Shown here piece by piece: positions 16,450 to 24,924 of a stretch of DNA of 46,071 nucleotides (its first letter is position 1; each line of letters begins with the position of its first letter). Position numbers and translations under genes: made by a program. Origin of the DNA: Bacteroidia bacterium. GTDB taxonomy: Bacteria > Bacteroidota > Bacteroidia > Flavobacteriales > Flavobacteriaceae. The notes under the pieces are model-generated. The model made no database searches, had not been told where the DNA came from, and worked only from the letters and a program-made list of their open reading frames with translations. Where the stretch lies: NCBI GenBank assembly GCA_030432635.1, contig JAUIMB010000018.1, positions 1 to 46,071 on the forward strand, given 5' to 3'.

Positions 16450-16563
16450 AAAATTCATAGTGAATATCGGAATTATGTATTAGTGATTTGATAAGAGTTA
16501 TTAACAAGGTTGATGGATGTAAGTCATACGTTTGAAGTTGTAAGTGAGGTATTATGAATGGAA

Positions 16564-16596
16564 TTTGGATTTTCGTGATGGTTTACTTTACATTTG
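16564..16596 (+). promoter_or_regulatory. Promoter of rnpB
   Basis: TTTG at 16564-16567, a 21-bp spacer, then TACATTTG at 16589-16596, an exact TAnnTTTG element. The start point expected a few bases downstream (about 16599-16603) coincides with the 5' strand of the RNase P P1 helix, which supports both calls. Confidence 0.75.
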
Positions 16597-16598
16597 TG

Positions 16599-16933
16599 GC
16601 AGTAAATCGCCTTATCGCTGTTCATAATTGTGAATGGAGGAAAGTCCGAACACCATAGTGCAAGCATAGTGGCTAACAGCCATCCATCGAAAGGTGAGGA
16701 ACAGTGCAACAGAAAGCAAGTACAGGTTATGCTGTAGTGAAATCAGGTAAACTCTATGTGGTGCAATGTCATGTATACTAGCGGTTGAGCGCTGCACGTG
16801 CGATGCTAGAGGGTAGACAGCTAAAGTTTGCCAGTAATGGTAAACGTAGATAAATGATAAGGACGTTTCTTTTTTTATGAATTTAATTGATAAAAACAGA
16901 AATGTACAGAATTCGGCTTATAGATTTGCTGTG
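16599..16933 (+). ncRNA. rnpB: RNase P RNA
   Basis: This is the catalytic RNA that trims tRNA 5' ends. Conserved blocks are present in order: GGAGGAAAGTCC (near 16636), CGAAAGGTGAGGAACAGTGC and ACAGAAAGC (16688-16717), AGATAAATGATAAGG (16848-16862) and ACAGAATTCGGCTTATAG (16906-16923). The P1 helix pairs CAGTAAATC (16600-16608) with GATTTGCTG (16923-16931). The resulting length of about 335 nt suits a type A bacterial RNA. The promoter is at 16564-16596 and a terminator follows. Open reading frames antisense to it are not real genes. Exact ends are uncertain by a few bases. Confidence 0.95.
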
Positions 16934-16940
16934 TTATAAA

Positions 16941-16973
16941 GGCTCTTTGGGTTTAATCTGAAGAGCTTTTTTT
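16941..16973 (+). terminator. Terminator of rnpB
   Basis: GCTCTT (16942-16947), a 13-nt loop, AAGAGC (16961-16966), then seven T. It overlaps the 3' end of the convergent rsmD gene. Confidence 0.75.
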
Positions 16974-17507
16974 ATTCAGAAAAAAGCTAAAAACGCTTCC
17001 GCCATAACTCTTTGAGTGCGAGTAACCTTTTAAACCTGATAGGTCTGTATGCTTTGAATGCTCAACAATAAGCATTCCATCGTTTTCCAAAAGGTTGTTT
17101 TCTAAGACTAGCTCAGGTATTCTTGAAAATTCTTCCAATGAAAACCCATAAGGTGGATCGGCAAAAACAACTGTGTGTTGTTGTACTGATTTTTCGAGAT
17201 ACTTAAATACATCACTTTTAATGGTTGTGATGCTCATCTCAAACTGCGCTGCGATGTCATTGATGAATTTGATACAACCGTAATGCGCATCGACAGCAGT
17301 AATTTGGGTTGTGCCTCTAGATGCAAATTCATAACTGATATTCCCTGTTCCTGAGAAAAGGTCCAAAACCGAAACTTCATCAAAATAAAAGTGATTGTTC
17401 AAAATATTAAACAGGGATTCCTTAGCCATATCTGTCGTTGGTCGAACTGGTAATTTTTTTGGTGCCGTAATGCGACGTCCTTTATATTGTCCTGAAATGA
17501 TACGCAT
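16953..17507 (-). CDS. rsmD: 16S rRNA (guanine(966)-N2)-methyltransferase
   Basis: RsmD methylates G966 of 16S rRNA using S-adenosylmethionine. The 184-aa protein begins MRIISGQYKGRRI and has RPTTDMAKESLFNIL, the SAM-binding VLDLFSGTGNISYEFASRG and the catalytic VFADPPYGF (DPPY motif of N-methyltransferases). All are family hallmarks at the usual length. Its start codon overlaps the end of the DUF3822 gene by one base, a pairing seen in other Bacteroidota. The C-terminus is short and Ser/Lys-rich. Confidence 0.96.
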   Translation of the reverse strand: MRIISGQYKGRRITAPKKLPVRPTTDMAKESLFNILNNHFYFDEVSVLDLFSGTGNISYEFASRGTTQITAVDAHYGCIKFINDIAAQFEMSITTIKSDVFKYLEKSVQQHTVVFADPPYGFSLEEFSRIPELVLENNLLENDGMLIVEHSKHTDLSGLKGYSHSKSYGGSVFSFFLNKKSSSD

Positions 17508-18316
17508 TATCTAAAACTACTTAAAATGATAAAATCATTATGTCGCGAATTGTTGGCTGCTTCTGACTTAAACGTATAATCGTGGTTTGGATGGACAACA
17601 TCAACAAAACGAATGTATTTGTATACGATATCATACAGTACGTCGTCTTTTTCAATAGCTCCAGAAAGCATCGTTTTCAAGGTTTCTGGATCGAGCTGTA
17701 ATTGCTCAATAGTAAACAAGATATAATAGATGAAATCTTCTTTGGTATGATATTCAAAACTGTTATAAAAAATGAGTTCTTGCTTTCTGATGAAAACCAT
17801 TTCAAAGGTCGAATCATTGACATTGATGTATAACTTCTCTTCAGAAAACTTTGACCCAAGGTCAAATAAGGTTTCAATGAGAATGGTAGATGCATGTTTG
17901 TAAATGAAATTCCCATAGGTGTCAAAAAGATAATTGTTAATGTTCATAAGCGGAACATAAACATTCATGCTTCCATTAGCAATGATCTCATCATGGCTGA
18001 TGTAATCGGTCTTAAGGATTTTTGAATTGAATTTTAAATAATCGGCCAAATGGTTTTCATCGAATAAATCCTTGGGAACAAGGCAAGACATTTCATTTTG
18101 GTAGATACAGGTTACCGTTTCAAAATCTTGTTTATAAGCGGTATTCGACTCAATTTTGTTTTTGACTATGTTCAAAAGCTCAAAAGGCGTTGCCTTTTTT
18201 TCTAGAGTCACATGCTCTAACAGTTCTATTGTTGAAGTCGACCGATTTAAAATGCAAAAAGAAAGTCCACTCAAACGAATTTGAATGGACAATGCTTTTA
18301 TACTGGATGGTTTCAA
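17507..18316 (-). CDS. DUF3822 family protein
   Basis: This 269-aa protein matches the DUF3822 family, which is found in Bacteroidota next to rsmD. Typical segments are LSIQIRLSGLSFCILN at the start (a first strand-turn-strand as in actin-like folds), NMNVYVPLMNINNYLFDTYG-like wording near residue 120 (here SMNVYVPLMNINNYLFDTYG), and LYINVNDSTFEMVFIRKQEL near 165. It has no signal peptide or membrane segment. The overlap with rsmD and the 4-bp gap to the upstream membrane protein gene indicate one transcript. The function of the family is not established; an actin/ASKHA-like fold is my inference. Confidence 0.85.
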   Translation of the reverse strand: MKPSSIKALSIQIRLSGLSFCILNRSTSTIELLEHVTLEKKATPFELLNIVKNKIESNTAYKQDFETVTCIYQNEMSCLVPKDLFDENHLADYLKFNSKILKTDYISHDEIIANGSMNVYVPLMNINNYLFDTYGNFIYKHASTILIETLFDLGSKFSEEKLYINVNDSTFEMVFIRKQELIFYNSFEYHTKEDFIYYILFTIEQLQLDPETLKTMLSGAIEKDDVLYDIVYKYIRFVDVVHPNHDYTFKSEAANNSRHNDFIILSSFR

Positions 18317-18320
18317 AGGT

Positions 18321-19061
18321 TTAGTCGTTACTTAAGTTTTTAGGCCAGTTACCGTTGGTGTCTGCTTCTTCCATAGAACCTACTCTTAGTTTAGGTCCTC
18401 TAACACCATCAACCGACATGACTTCCTTTTCTTTTGCCACTAAGTTTTTTTCTTGGTCAAATAAGATGACCTCTTTGTCAACCGAAGCTTCAAAAACAGC
18501 AATACCTTTTCCATCTTCTAAACGACCAGCTTTTAGGTTGAACTTAGTGCCAGATGGACCAACACCTTCTGGAAGGTTCATCATGGTTTTGTACCTTGGA
18601 TCTGCACCAAAAAGCGAATCCCTAACAGGAACAAACCCTAGGGTATCGACAATTACGATGTCCTTGGTCATTTCAACACCACCAAAACGTTTGGTCAACT
18701 CTTCATCAATAATCGTTGAATCTCGACGTTGGGTAATGGTAAACTTTGCGGTATCGATAAATTTAACAAGGCTGTTAAAATCTCCTGCAAATTCTTTGGT
18801 TATAGTTCTATGGGCCAATTGGGCATCTCTAATATCCTTTAATTTAGTGATGACTTTTTGGTAACGTTCCTTTTTAGTTTGATTAAATTGGATTTCACCA
18901 TATACAGACATAAATGTGAGGTAACCTAAGAAGAAGATTAAAGCCCATAGTACCAAGTTAAGGACAGGTTTTAATTTTTTAGGGACAAACTTATCAATTA
19001 CCCAAACAATTCCGATGGTTAATAAAATAAGACCTACAACTACAAGAATTACATTTAACAT
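18321..19061 (-). CDS. Conserved membrane-anchored hypothetical protein
   Basis: A 246-aa protein with two N-terminal membrane helices (about 3-25, VILVVVGLILLTIGIVWVI, and about 33-53, LNLVLWALIFFLGYLTFMSV), followed by a soluble part. That part starts with a likely coiled helix (KKERYQKVITKLKDIRDAQ), a region that in other flavobacteria I have seen annotated only as hypothetical, and continues with beta-rich sequence (AVFEASVDKEVILF). The start follows a good promoter. It is first in a three-gene minus-strand group with DUF3822 and rsmD. No function can be assigned. Confidence 0.8.
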   Translation of the reverse strand: MLNVILVVVGLILLTIGIVWVIDKFVPKKLKPVLNLVLWALIFFLGYLTFMSVYGEIQFNQTKKERYQKVITKLKDIRDAQLAHRTITKEFAGDFNSLVKFIDTAKFTITQRRDSTIIDEELTKRFGGVEMTKDIVIVDTLGFVPVRDSLFGADPRYKTMMNLPEGVGPSGTKFNLKAGRLEDGKGIAVFEASVDKEVILFDQEKNLVAKEKEVMSVDGVRGPKLRVGSMEEADTNGNWPKNLSND

Positions 19062-19096
19062 AGTTAGTTTTTTTTATGTTGTTTTAAGGAGTTACG

Positions 19097-19126
19097 CAAA
19101 TCTACAATTTTTTTTTGTTGGTCAAA
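19097..19126 (-). promoter_or_regulatory. Promoter of the membrane protein-DUF3822-rsmD operon
   Basis: On the minus strand, TTTG (19126-19123), an 18-bp spacer, then TAGATTTG (19104-19097), an exact TAnnTTTG element, with the gene start 36 bp further on. Confidence 0.6.
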
Positions 19127-19265
19127 AGATTGCAGATGAAATTCAATTAAAGTTGAAAGATATAAAATTACTTTCATATTCTATAACAAAAATCCTATGG
19201 CAATAGCATAAAATTGTTCTATTAATATATGTTATATTGCATTTCATTTCCGATTGACAACTGGT

Positions 19266-20690
19266 ATGACATCATCAGATTTTTACAGGTTACTTGTTAA
19301 GAAATTTCCATTTGAACCAACCAATAAACAACAAATTGCGTTGGATCAGTTGGCAAAATTTGTATATGATGATGCTCCTAATGCTCTGTATCTGCTCAAG
19401 GGCTTTGCAGGTACAGGTAAAACCAGTATTATTGGTACATTGGTGTCTAATTTATGGGAAACCAAAAAGAGTGCGGTATTGATGGCACCAACTGGTAGAG
19501 CTGCAAAGGTTATTTCCAACTATTCCAAGAAAGAAGCGTTTACAATACATAAGAAAATCTATTTTCCAAAAAAGTCAAAAGGAGGAGGTGTGAAGTTTGT
19601 GATGCAACCAAACAAGCATCGAAATACTATTTTTATCGTTGATGAAGCATCCATGATTCCCGATATTCCAAACGACTCAAAGGATTTTGAGAGCACATCG
19701 TTACTTGACGATGTCATGACGTATGTCTATTCTGGTTATAAATGTAAACTGTTGCTTATTGGAGACAAAGCCCAATTGCCACCAGTGAAATCTGAATTTT
19801 CTCCAGCCTTGAATGCTGAAAAACTAGATGTTAACTATAATAAACGTATCACGAGTATTGAGTTGGATGAGGTTGTTAGACAAGATCAGGACTCTGGAAT
19901 TTTGAGCAATGCGACACGAATTCGGGAGGCTTTGGAACACGAATTCTTTGAATCTTTTAAATTTAAGCTCAATGGGTTTACAGATATTGTCAGATTAGTA
20001 GATGGCTATGAAGTCATGGATGCAATTAATGATGCTTACAGTCAGCATGGCCATGAGGAAACTGCTATAATTGTGAGAAGTAATAAGCGTGCCAACCTTT
20101 ACAATCAAAACATACGAAATCGCATACTTTTTAATGAAAACGAATTGACGGTAGGCGATTTTCTTATGGTGGTTAAAAACAATTATTTTTGGATCAAACC
20201 AACGACCGAAGCTGGATTTATTGCCAATGGAGATATTATTGAAGTACTTGAAATATTCGCAATAACCTCGCTTTATGGATTTCGGTTTGCTGAAGTGAAG
20301 GTTAAAATGGTCGATTATCCAAGAATGCGACCGTTCGAAACGGTTTTAATATTAGATACCATCAATGCTGAAACGCCTTCATTGACGTATGAAGACAGTA
20401 ATAAACTCTATCAGGAAGTACAGAAGGACTATGAGGATGAAGCTTCCAACTATAGAAAATTCCTTAAGATAAAAGGAAATAAATATTTTAATGCGCTTCA
20501 GGTGAAGTTCTCCTATGCCATAACGTGCCACAAATCCCAAGGAGGACAATGGAACACCATTTTTGTTGAACAACCATACTTGCCTAATGGGATTGACAAG
20601 GACTATCTACGATGGTTATATACAGCGACAACACGAGCTACTGAAAAATTGTACCTTTTAGGGTTTAAGGGTGATTTTTTTGAAGAATAG
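19266..20690 (+). CDS. RecD-like ATP-dependent DNA helicase (UvrD_C_2 type)
   Basis: A 474-aa superfamily 1B helicase. Visible motifs: Walker A GFAGTGKT (Gly46-Thr53), motif Ia LMAPTGRAAKVI, motif II IFIVDEASMI, motif III LLIGDKAQLPPVKS, VVRQ, and at the C-terminus YAITCHKSQGGQW (motif V) and YTATTRATEKLYLLG (motif VI). It is shorter than RecD or RecD2 and has no N-terminal extension, as is typical for the stand-alone RecD-like helicases of Bacteroidota, whose exact role in DNA repair is not settled. The frame extends to a TTG at 19254, but the ATG at 19266 (MTSSDFYRLL) matches the family start. It is transcribed alone, divergent from the DUF3822 operon. Confidence 0.9.
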   Translation: MTSSDFYRLLVKKFPFEPTNKQQIALDQLAKFVYDDAPNALYLLKGFAGTGKTSIIGTLVSNLWETKKSAVLMAPTGRAAKVISNYSKKEAFTIHKKIYFPKKSKGGGVKFVMQPNKHRNTIFIVDEASMIPDIPNDSKDFESTSLLDDVMTYVYSGYKCKLLLIGDKAQLPPVKSEFSPALNAEKLDVNYNKRITSIELDEVVRQDQDSGILSNATRIREALEHEFFESFKFKLNGFTDIVRLVDGYEVMDAINDAYSQHGHEETAIIVRSNKRANLYNQNIRNRILFNENELTVGDFLMVVKNNYFWIKPTTEAGFIANGDIIEVLEIFAITSLYGFRFAEVKVKMVDYPRMRPFETVLILDTINAETPSLTYEDSNKLYQEVQKDYEDEASNYRKFLKIKGNKYFNALQVKFSYAITCHKSQGGQWNTIFVEQPYLPNGIDKDYLRWLYTATTRATEKLYLLGFKGDFFEE

Positions 20691-20816
20691 GCTTCTGTGT
20701 CGTCCATGTCATGATACTTGCCATTGAGGTCAATCTTAATAAATCTTAATTCTGAAGGAAATGTTCTCGATGTCCTATAAAAGTTATATTTTTATACACA
20801 ATACTCAACTAATCAA

Positions 20817-21551
20817 ATGAAGATCATATCGATGATTCCTGCACGATACAGTGCATCACGTTTTCCTGGTAAGCTCATGCAAGACCTTGCAGGTAAAACC
20901 GTTATTTTACGAACTTATGAGGCCACGGTTGCTACCAAATTATTCGATGAGGTGTTTGTCGTTACAGATAGCGATATTATTTTCAACGAGATAACGTCAA
21001 ATGGAGGACAAGCCATTATGAGCAAAACAGAGCATGAATCTGGTAGTGATCGAATTGCCGAAGCTGTGGCAGATTTGGATGTCGATATTGTAGTTAATGT
21101 ACAAGGCGACGAGCCATTTACTGAGCGTGAAAGTTTGGAAAAGGTGTTGAGTGTCTTTAAGGACGATCACCAAAAAGCCATCGATTTGGCATCCTTGATG
21201 GTTGAAATTGATGATTGGGAGGAAATCAATAATCCCAACACCGTAAAGGTGATTGTCGATCAGGATAATTTTGCCTTGTATTTTTCAAGAAGTCCAATCC
21301 CATTTCCTAGGGACAGAAAGGCTGGAGCTCGATATTTTAAGCATAAAGGAATATATGCTTTTAGGAAAGAAGCTTTGCTGGATTTTTATCGGTTACCAAT
21401 GCAGTTTATTGAAGCCACCGAAAAAATAGAATGTATTCGCTATTTAGAATATGGCAAGCGTATTAAAATGGTCGAGACTACAATTCAAGGTGTGGAAATC
21501 GATACACCTGAAGATTTAGAACGTGCTAAACAATTATGGAATAAAAAGTGA
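20817..21551 (+). CDS. kdsB: 3-deoxy-manno-octulosonate (Kdo) cytidylyltransferase family
   Basis: KdsB activates Kdo as CMP-Kdo for the LPS inner core, in the cytoplasm. The 244-aa protein has [16 protein letters not shown] (CTP-binding loop), [21 protein letters not shown] (metal-binding Asp), [22 protein letters not shown] and [12 protein letters not shown], all family signatures. Towards the C-terminus the usual LEQLR is replaced by IECIR, so it is somewhat diverged. The downstream KdnB-like gene raises the possibility that it activates the 8-amino sugar instead of Kdo. It overlaps the next gene by 4 bp (GTGA). Confidence 0.9.
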   Translation: MKIISMIPARYSASRFPGKLMQDLAGKTVILRTYEATVATKLFDEVFVVTDSDIIFNEITSNGGQAIMSKTEHESGSDRIAEAVADLDVDIVVNVQGDEPFTERESLEKVLSVFKDDHQKAIDLASLMVEIDDWEEINNPNTVKVIVDQDNFALYFSRSPIPFPRDRKAGARYFKHKGIYAFRKEALLDFYRLPMQFIEATEKIECIRYLEYGKRIKMVETTIQGVEIDTPEDLERAKQLWNKK

Positions 21552-22267
21552 ATTCAAATTATCAACATATAAAAGTCATTGGTTTTGATGCAGATGATAC
21601 ACTTTGGGTCAATGAGACTTATTTTCGTGAAGCTGAATTGGAATTTGCCAAACTTCTAGCTCCATATGAAACTGCCAATACCATAGATCAGGAGTTGTTC
21701 AAAAAGGAAATCGAAAACCTTCCTCTATATGGTTATGGTATCAAGGGATTTGTGTTGTCCATGATTGAAATGGCAATCCAACTCTCCAATAAAACGGTAT
21801 CAAATGAAACCATATCAAGGATTATTGATCTTGGGAAAGCGATGTTGAATAAACCGGTAGAGTTATTGGATGGTGTAGAGGATACACTGAAAGCGCTATC
21901 AAAAACTCATCGATTGATTTTAGTGACCAAGGGTGATTTGTTGGACCAAGAACGAAAACTCGAAAAATCGAATCTGACGTCATATTTTCATCATATAGAG
22001 GTGCTTAGTGATAAGCAGGACGAAAATTACAGCAGCCTTTTGGGACATTTAGATATAAAACCGTCAGAGTTTTTGATGGTTGGCAATTCATTAAAATCGG
22101 ATATTTTGCCTTTAGTGCGAATAGGAGCCAAAGCCATTCACGTTCCTTTTCATACAACTTGGCTACATGAACAGGTTACCGAAAATGAAACAAAAAACAA
22201 AGCGTATCAAACGATATCAAGCTTAAACGAATTAATACACATATTTAACCAACCTGTAACAAATTAA
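21548..22267 (+). CDS. HAD-superfamily hydrolase (subfamily IA-like)
   Basis: A 239-aa haloacid dehalogenase-type phosphatase. Motif I is [10 protein letters not shown] (nucleophile Asp and acid-base Asp), motif II lies in [10 protein letters not shown], and motif IV in [13 protein letters not shown]. An alpha-helical cap of about 80 residues sits between motifs I and II, so it is not a KdsC-type (capless) Kdo-8-phosphate phosphatase. It begins at a GTG that overlaps the kdsB stop codon, giving tight translational coupling. Its substrate is unknown; context suggests a sugar phosphate or nucleotide clean-up role, but that is inference. Confidence 0.88.
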   Translation: MNSNYQHIKVIGFDADDTLWVNETYFREAELEFAKLLAPYETANTIDQELFKKEIENLPLYGYGIKGFVLSMIEMAIQLSNKTVSNETISRIIDLGKAMLNKPVELLDGVEDTLKALSKTHRLILVTKGDLLDQERKLEKSNLTSYFHHIEVLSDKQDENYSSLLGHLDIKPSEFLMVGNSLKSDILPLVRIGAKAIHVPFHTTWLHEQVTENETKNKAYQTISSLNELIHIFNQPVTN

Positions 22268-22334
22268 AAATGCTATGAACTAGAAAAATCGGAACATTAT
22301 TTCAATATGTAAAGATTAAATCCAACTATGTTTT

Positions 22335-22342
22335 TATTTTTG
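22335..22342 (+). promoter_or_regulatory. Predicted -7 element upstream of the KdnB-like gene
   Basis: TATTTTTG, an exact TAnnTTTG match 18 bp before the ATG at 22361, within a 93-bp gap. No TTG at the expected distance was found. Confidence 0.35.
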
Positions 22343-22360
22343 TTGCACGAAGACAAATAA

Positions 22361-23443
22361 ATGAGTTATAAGAATTATCCAATGGTGTCCAGAATTGTGT
22401 TTGGACGTGGCAGTTTTAATCAGTTAGGTGATATTATTTCACCGAAACGTTTAAACAGTAAGGCGCCATTTATATTTTTGGTAGATGATGTTTTCAAAGG
22501 AAATCCAGATATTACCTCTAGGATTCCTTTAGCTTATGATGATCAACTGATCTATGTTTCGGCCAAGTATGAACCAAAAACCTCGCAAGTTGATGAGTTG
22601 GTCGAAAAAATCATCTTGACCCATAAAGATAGACCTTCAGGAATTATTGGTATTGGAGGCGGAACAATTTTGGATCTTGCCAAAGCCGTATCCATTATGT
22701 TAACAAATGGAGGAGAGGCAAAGGATTACCAAGGTTGGGATCTCGTGAAAACTCCAGCAATTTACCATGTAGGTGTACCTACTATATCTGGAACTGGTGC
22801 TGAAGTGTCACGAACCACTGTGCTTACTGGACCTGATAAAAAACTGGGTATTAATTCTGATTATACACCTTTTGACCAAGTCATCTTGGATCCTGAACTG
22901 ACCAAAACGGTTCCTAAGGACCAATGGTTCTACACAGGAATGGACTGCTATATTCATTGTATCGAATCCTTAAATGGTACCTATCTCAATGCCTTTAGCC
23001 AAAGCTATGGTGAGAAGGCCTATGATCTATGCAAGGAAATTTTCATTGAAGATTCACTCTCAAAATCAGAGGCACAGGATAAACTCATGATGGCATCGTG
23101 GCATGGTGGAATGAGTATTGCCTATTCCCAAGTTGGTGTGGCTCACGCGATGAGTTATGGACTTTCATATCTCTTAGGAACTAAACACGGTATTGGAAAT
23201 TGTATCGTATTTGATCATCTAGAGGAGTTTTATCCTGAAGGGGTCAAATTATTCAAGCAGATGAAAGAAAAACATGACATCAAATTACCTCAAGGTATTT
23301 GTGCCGATTTGGGTGATGATGAGTTTGATACCATGATTGATGTTGCTATGGGATTAGAGCCACTTTGGGAGAATGCCATCGGTAAAAACTGGAAACAAGT
23401 CATTACAAGGGCTAAGTTAAAGTCCCTTTATCAACAGATGTGA
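22361..23443 (+). CDS. kdnB: KdnB-like iron-containing alcohol dehydrogenase (Kdo 8-oxidase)
   Basis: This 360-aa group III metal-dependent dehydrogenase has GIGGGTILDLAKAVSIML (nucleotide-binding loop), PTISGTGAEVSRTTVL, and the four metal ligands Asp195, His199 (GMDCYIHCIES), His262 (GVAHAMSYG) and His276 (TKHGIGN). From memory, phrases such as FGRGSFNQL, YQGWDLVK, DQWFYTGMDCYIHC and MSIAYSQVG closely match KdnB of Shewanella, which oxidises Kdo at C8 on the way to 8-amino-3,8-dideoxy-manno-octulosonate. The kdsB-type gene upstream supports a role in LPS inner-core sugar synthesis. No KdnA-type (DegT-like) aminotransferase is in the window, so the pathway is incomplete here. Confidence 0.78.
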   Translation: MSYKNYPMVSRIVFGRGSFNQLGDIISPKRLNSKAPFIFLVDDVFKGNPDITSRIPLAYDDQLIYVSAKYEPKTSQVDELVEKIILTHKDRPSGIIGIGGGTILDLAKAVSIMLTNGGEAKDYQGWDLVKTPAIYHVGVPTISGTGAEVSRTTVLTGPDKKLGINSDYTPFDQVILDPELTKTVPKDQWFYTGMDCYIHCIESLNGTYLNAFSQSYGEKAYDLCKEIFIEDSLSKSEAQDKLMMASWHGGMSIAYSQVGVAHAMSYGLSYLLGTKHGIGNCIVFDHLEEFYPEGVKLFKQMKEKHDIKLPQGICADLGDDEFDTMIDVAMGLEPLWENAIGKNWKQVITRAKLKSLYQQM

Positions 23444-23444
23444 T

Positions 23445-23993
23445 ATGCGATGGTTGGCTCGTTTCATTTACTTCAAGATTTTAGGTTGGAAAATTACTGG
23501 TAATACCACTTTTTCAAAGGATACCATTAAAAAGTCGGTTATTATTGCTGTACCTCACACAAGCTGGCATGACTTTTTTATAGGAATCCTACTTCGAAAG
23601 ATTGTCAACGTTAAAACTAACTTTGTCGCTAAGAAAGAGCTTTTCAAATGGCCATTTGGATGGTACTTTAGAGCTGTAGGTGGTGCACCATTAGATCGAA
23701 CTTCTGGTCAAAATAAAGTGGAAGCCATTGCTAGGCTGTTTGACGATAAGGACGAATTTAGATTGACTTTAGCTCCAGAAGGAACCCGTAAGAAGGTCGA
23801 GCATTGGAAAACAGGATTCTATTATATTGCCAAGGCAGCAAATGTGCCCATTATCATGTTTACCTTGGATTTCAAGAATAAACAAAATCATATTTCAGAA
23901 CCATTTTATCCTACTGATGATGTCGATGCCGATTTCAATTTCATGAGATCATTTTATAAAGGCGTCATTGGAAAGCGACCAGAATATTCCTAA
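23445..23993 (+). CDS. PlsC-like 1-acyl-glycerol-3-phosphate acyltransferase family protein
   Basis: A 182-aa glycerophospholipid acyltransferase-type protein. The catalytic HX4D motif is PHTSWHDFF, followed by FVAKKELFKWPFGWYFRAVGG and the substrate-binding LAPEGTRKK. Near residue 140 comes AANVPIIMFTLDF. It is shorter than typical PlsC (about 240 aa) and lacks an N-terminal membrane helix, as do many Bacteroidota homologues. It starts 1 bp after the KdnB-like stop codon, so it is co-transcribed with an LPS-sugar gene. Acylation of an ornithine lipid or other lipid instead of lysophosphatidate is possible. Confidence 0.87.
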   Translation: MRWLARFIYFKILGWKITGNTTFSKDTIKKSVIIAVPHTSWHDFFIGILLRKIVNVKTNFVAKKELFKWPFGWYFRAVGGAPLDRTSGQNKVEAIARLFDDKDEFRLTLAPEGTRKKVEHWKTGFYYIAKAANVPIIMFTLDFKNKQNHISEPFYPTDDVDADFNFMRSFYKGVIGKRPEYS

Positions 23994-24229
23994 GAGCTGT
24001 CTTCCGTCTTTTACCCAAAAGGCAAGTTTCAAAGGCTTTAATATTTATCAATGACAGCCACTTTATATCACATCTTATAAACTTGTCTCCTCAATTTATA
24101 AATTGAAAGTCAGGCACTTATTTTAATTTTGGCATGTATTTTGGACTGTTGCAAGTATATTCACATACTGAAACATAAAGTAAACCATGCAAGGTCCCTA
24201 AAAAGAAACAGTATAAAGAATACTACAGA

Positions 24230-24269
24230 AGCTATGTCATTATGATTGTTCTCAATGATATGGCTTTTT
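24230..24269 (+). terminator. Terminator downstream of the kdsB-kdnB cluster
   Basis: AGCTATGTCATT (24230-24241), a 12-nt loop, AATGATATGGCT (24254-24265), running into five T. The 12-pair stem contains two G-T pairs. It lies 237 bp beyond the acyltransferase stop, so either the transcript has a long 3' end or a separate short RNA ends here. Otherwise the 23994-24272 gap shows nothing I can identify. Confidence 0.6.
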
Positions 24270-24272
24270 GTA

Positions 24273-24740
24273 TTACAGGTTATGTTCAAACCTGTCTAAC
24301 AAAGTATTGGTTTGATGCCTCAATTTGGTCTTAAAATAACCTGTGCCACCTAAAATGAATCCTTTTAAACCCAAGGCTTGTTTTGCCCATTTATGCAAGT
24401 TGAAATGATCGGTATGCTTTATGATCTTTCCGTCCTTAAATTCAAATTCCGCCGAAATCTTATTGTGCACCTTTCGTCTGGTTTTACTGAACGTGTAAAA
24501 AGCTTCCCAATTTGCGCTGCCATAATTTCCATCAGTTTTAACGTTTGAAAAGATTACCTTAAAATCGGTTTCCTTTTTTTGTGCTTCGCATAGCATGCGC
24601 CACATATTTCCAGCACGCGTTCCCTCAAGAACTCCAAAAGCAGGATCCTCAAAAACGATGTCTTCGTGATAGCAGGAAACCATAGTGTCAGCATCCAAAT
24701 GGTTAAAGGCCATGTAAAATGTTTTGATCAGTTCATCCAT
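24273..24740 (-). CDS. NTF2-like (SnoaL-type) protein
   Basis: A 155-aa protein with the cone-shaped NTF2 fold pattern: N-terminal helix LIKTFYMAFNHLDADTMVSCY, then EDIVFEDPAFGVLEGTRAGNMWRML, and beta strands KVIFSNVKTDGNYGSANWEAFYTF and ISAEFEFKDGKIIKHTDHFNLHKWAKQALG. The pattern of these polyketide cyclase/SnoaL-like proteins is clear, but members bind very different ligands and many are not enzymes. It is a single gene, convergent with the kdsB cluster. No substrate can be predicted. Confidence 0.85.
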   Translation of the reverse strand: MDELIKTFYMAFNHLDADTMVSCYHEDIVFEDPAFGVLEGTRAGNMWRMLCEAQKKETDFKVIFSNVKTDGNYGSANWEAFYTFSKTRRKVHNKISAEFEFKDGKIIKHTDHFNLHKWAKQALGLKGFILGGTGYFKTKLRHQTNTLLDRFEHNL

Positions 24741-24875
24741 GTTCTAAAGTTAAGGAATAAATTTAAGCATTTCACATTCCAGAATTATGCACTCCCGAAA
24801 TTGATCAATAAAACCAAATGTCCTGTTTTTTCGTAGATATAAGTGTAGTAATAAAATTGATTATTGCTATGAAAA

Positions 24876-24908
24876 AGAAGAAAAGACCATCTTTCGGGAT
24901 GGTCTTTT
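24876..24908 (-). terminator. Bidirectional-type terminator after the DUF349 gene
   Basis: A perfect 11-bp stem: AAAAGACCATC (24881-24891), a 6-nt loop, GATGGTCTTTT (24898-24908). On the minus strand it ends in a T-rich tract (TTTTCTTCTTTTTC). It lies 16 bp downstream of the stop codon at 24925. Confidence 0.85.
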
Positions 24909-24924
24909 TGTTTTATAGAAGGTG

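Noticed and set aside
16524-16797. Two 61-aa minus-strand open frames between dnaX and rsmD
   Set aside because: They lie antisense to rnpB, whose conserved blocks, P1 helix, promoter and terminator explain this region.
18355-18864. 169-aa plus-strand open frame
   Set aside because: It is antisense to the membrane-protein gene at 18321-19061, with low-complexity Ser/Thr-rich sequence typical of a shadow.
20732-20751. Short direct repeat (AATCTTAATA / AATCTTAATT) upstream of kdsB
   Set aside because: Ten AT-rich bases next to each other are likely by chance, and no promoter elements lie around it.
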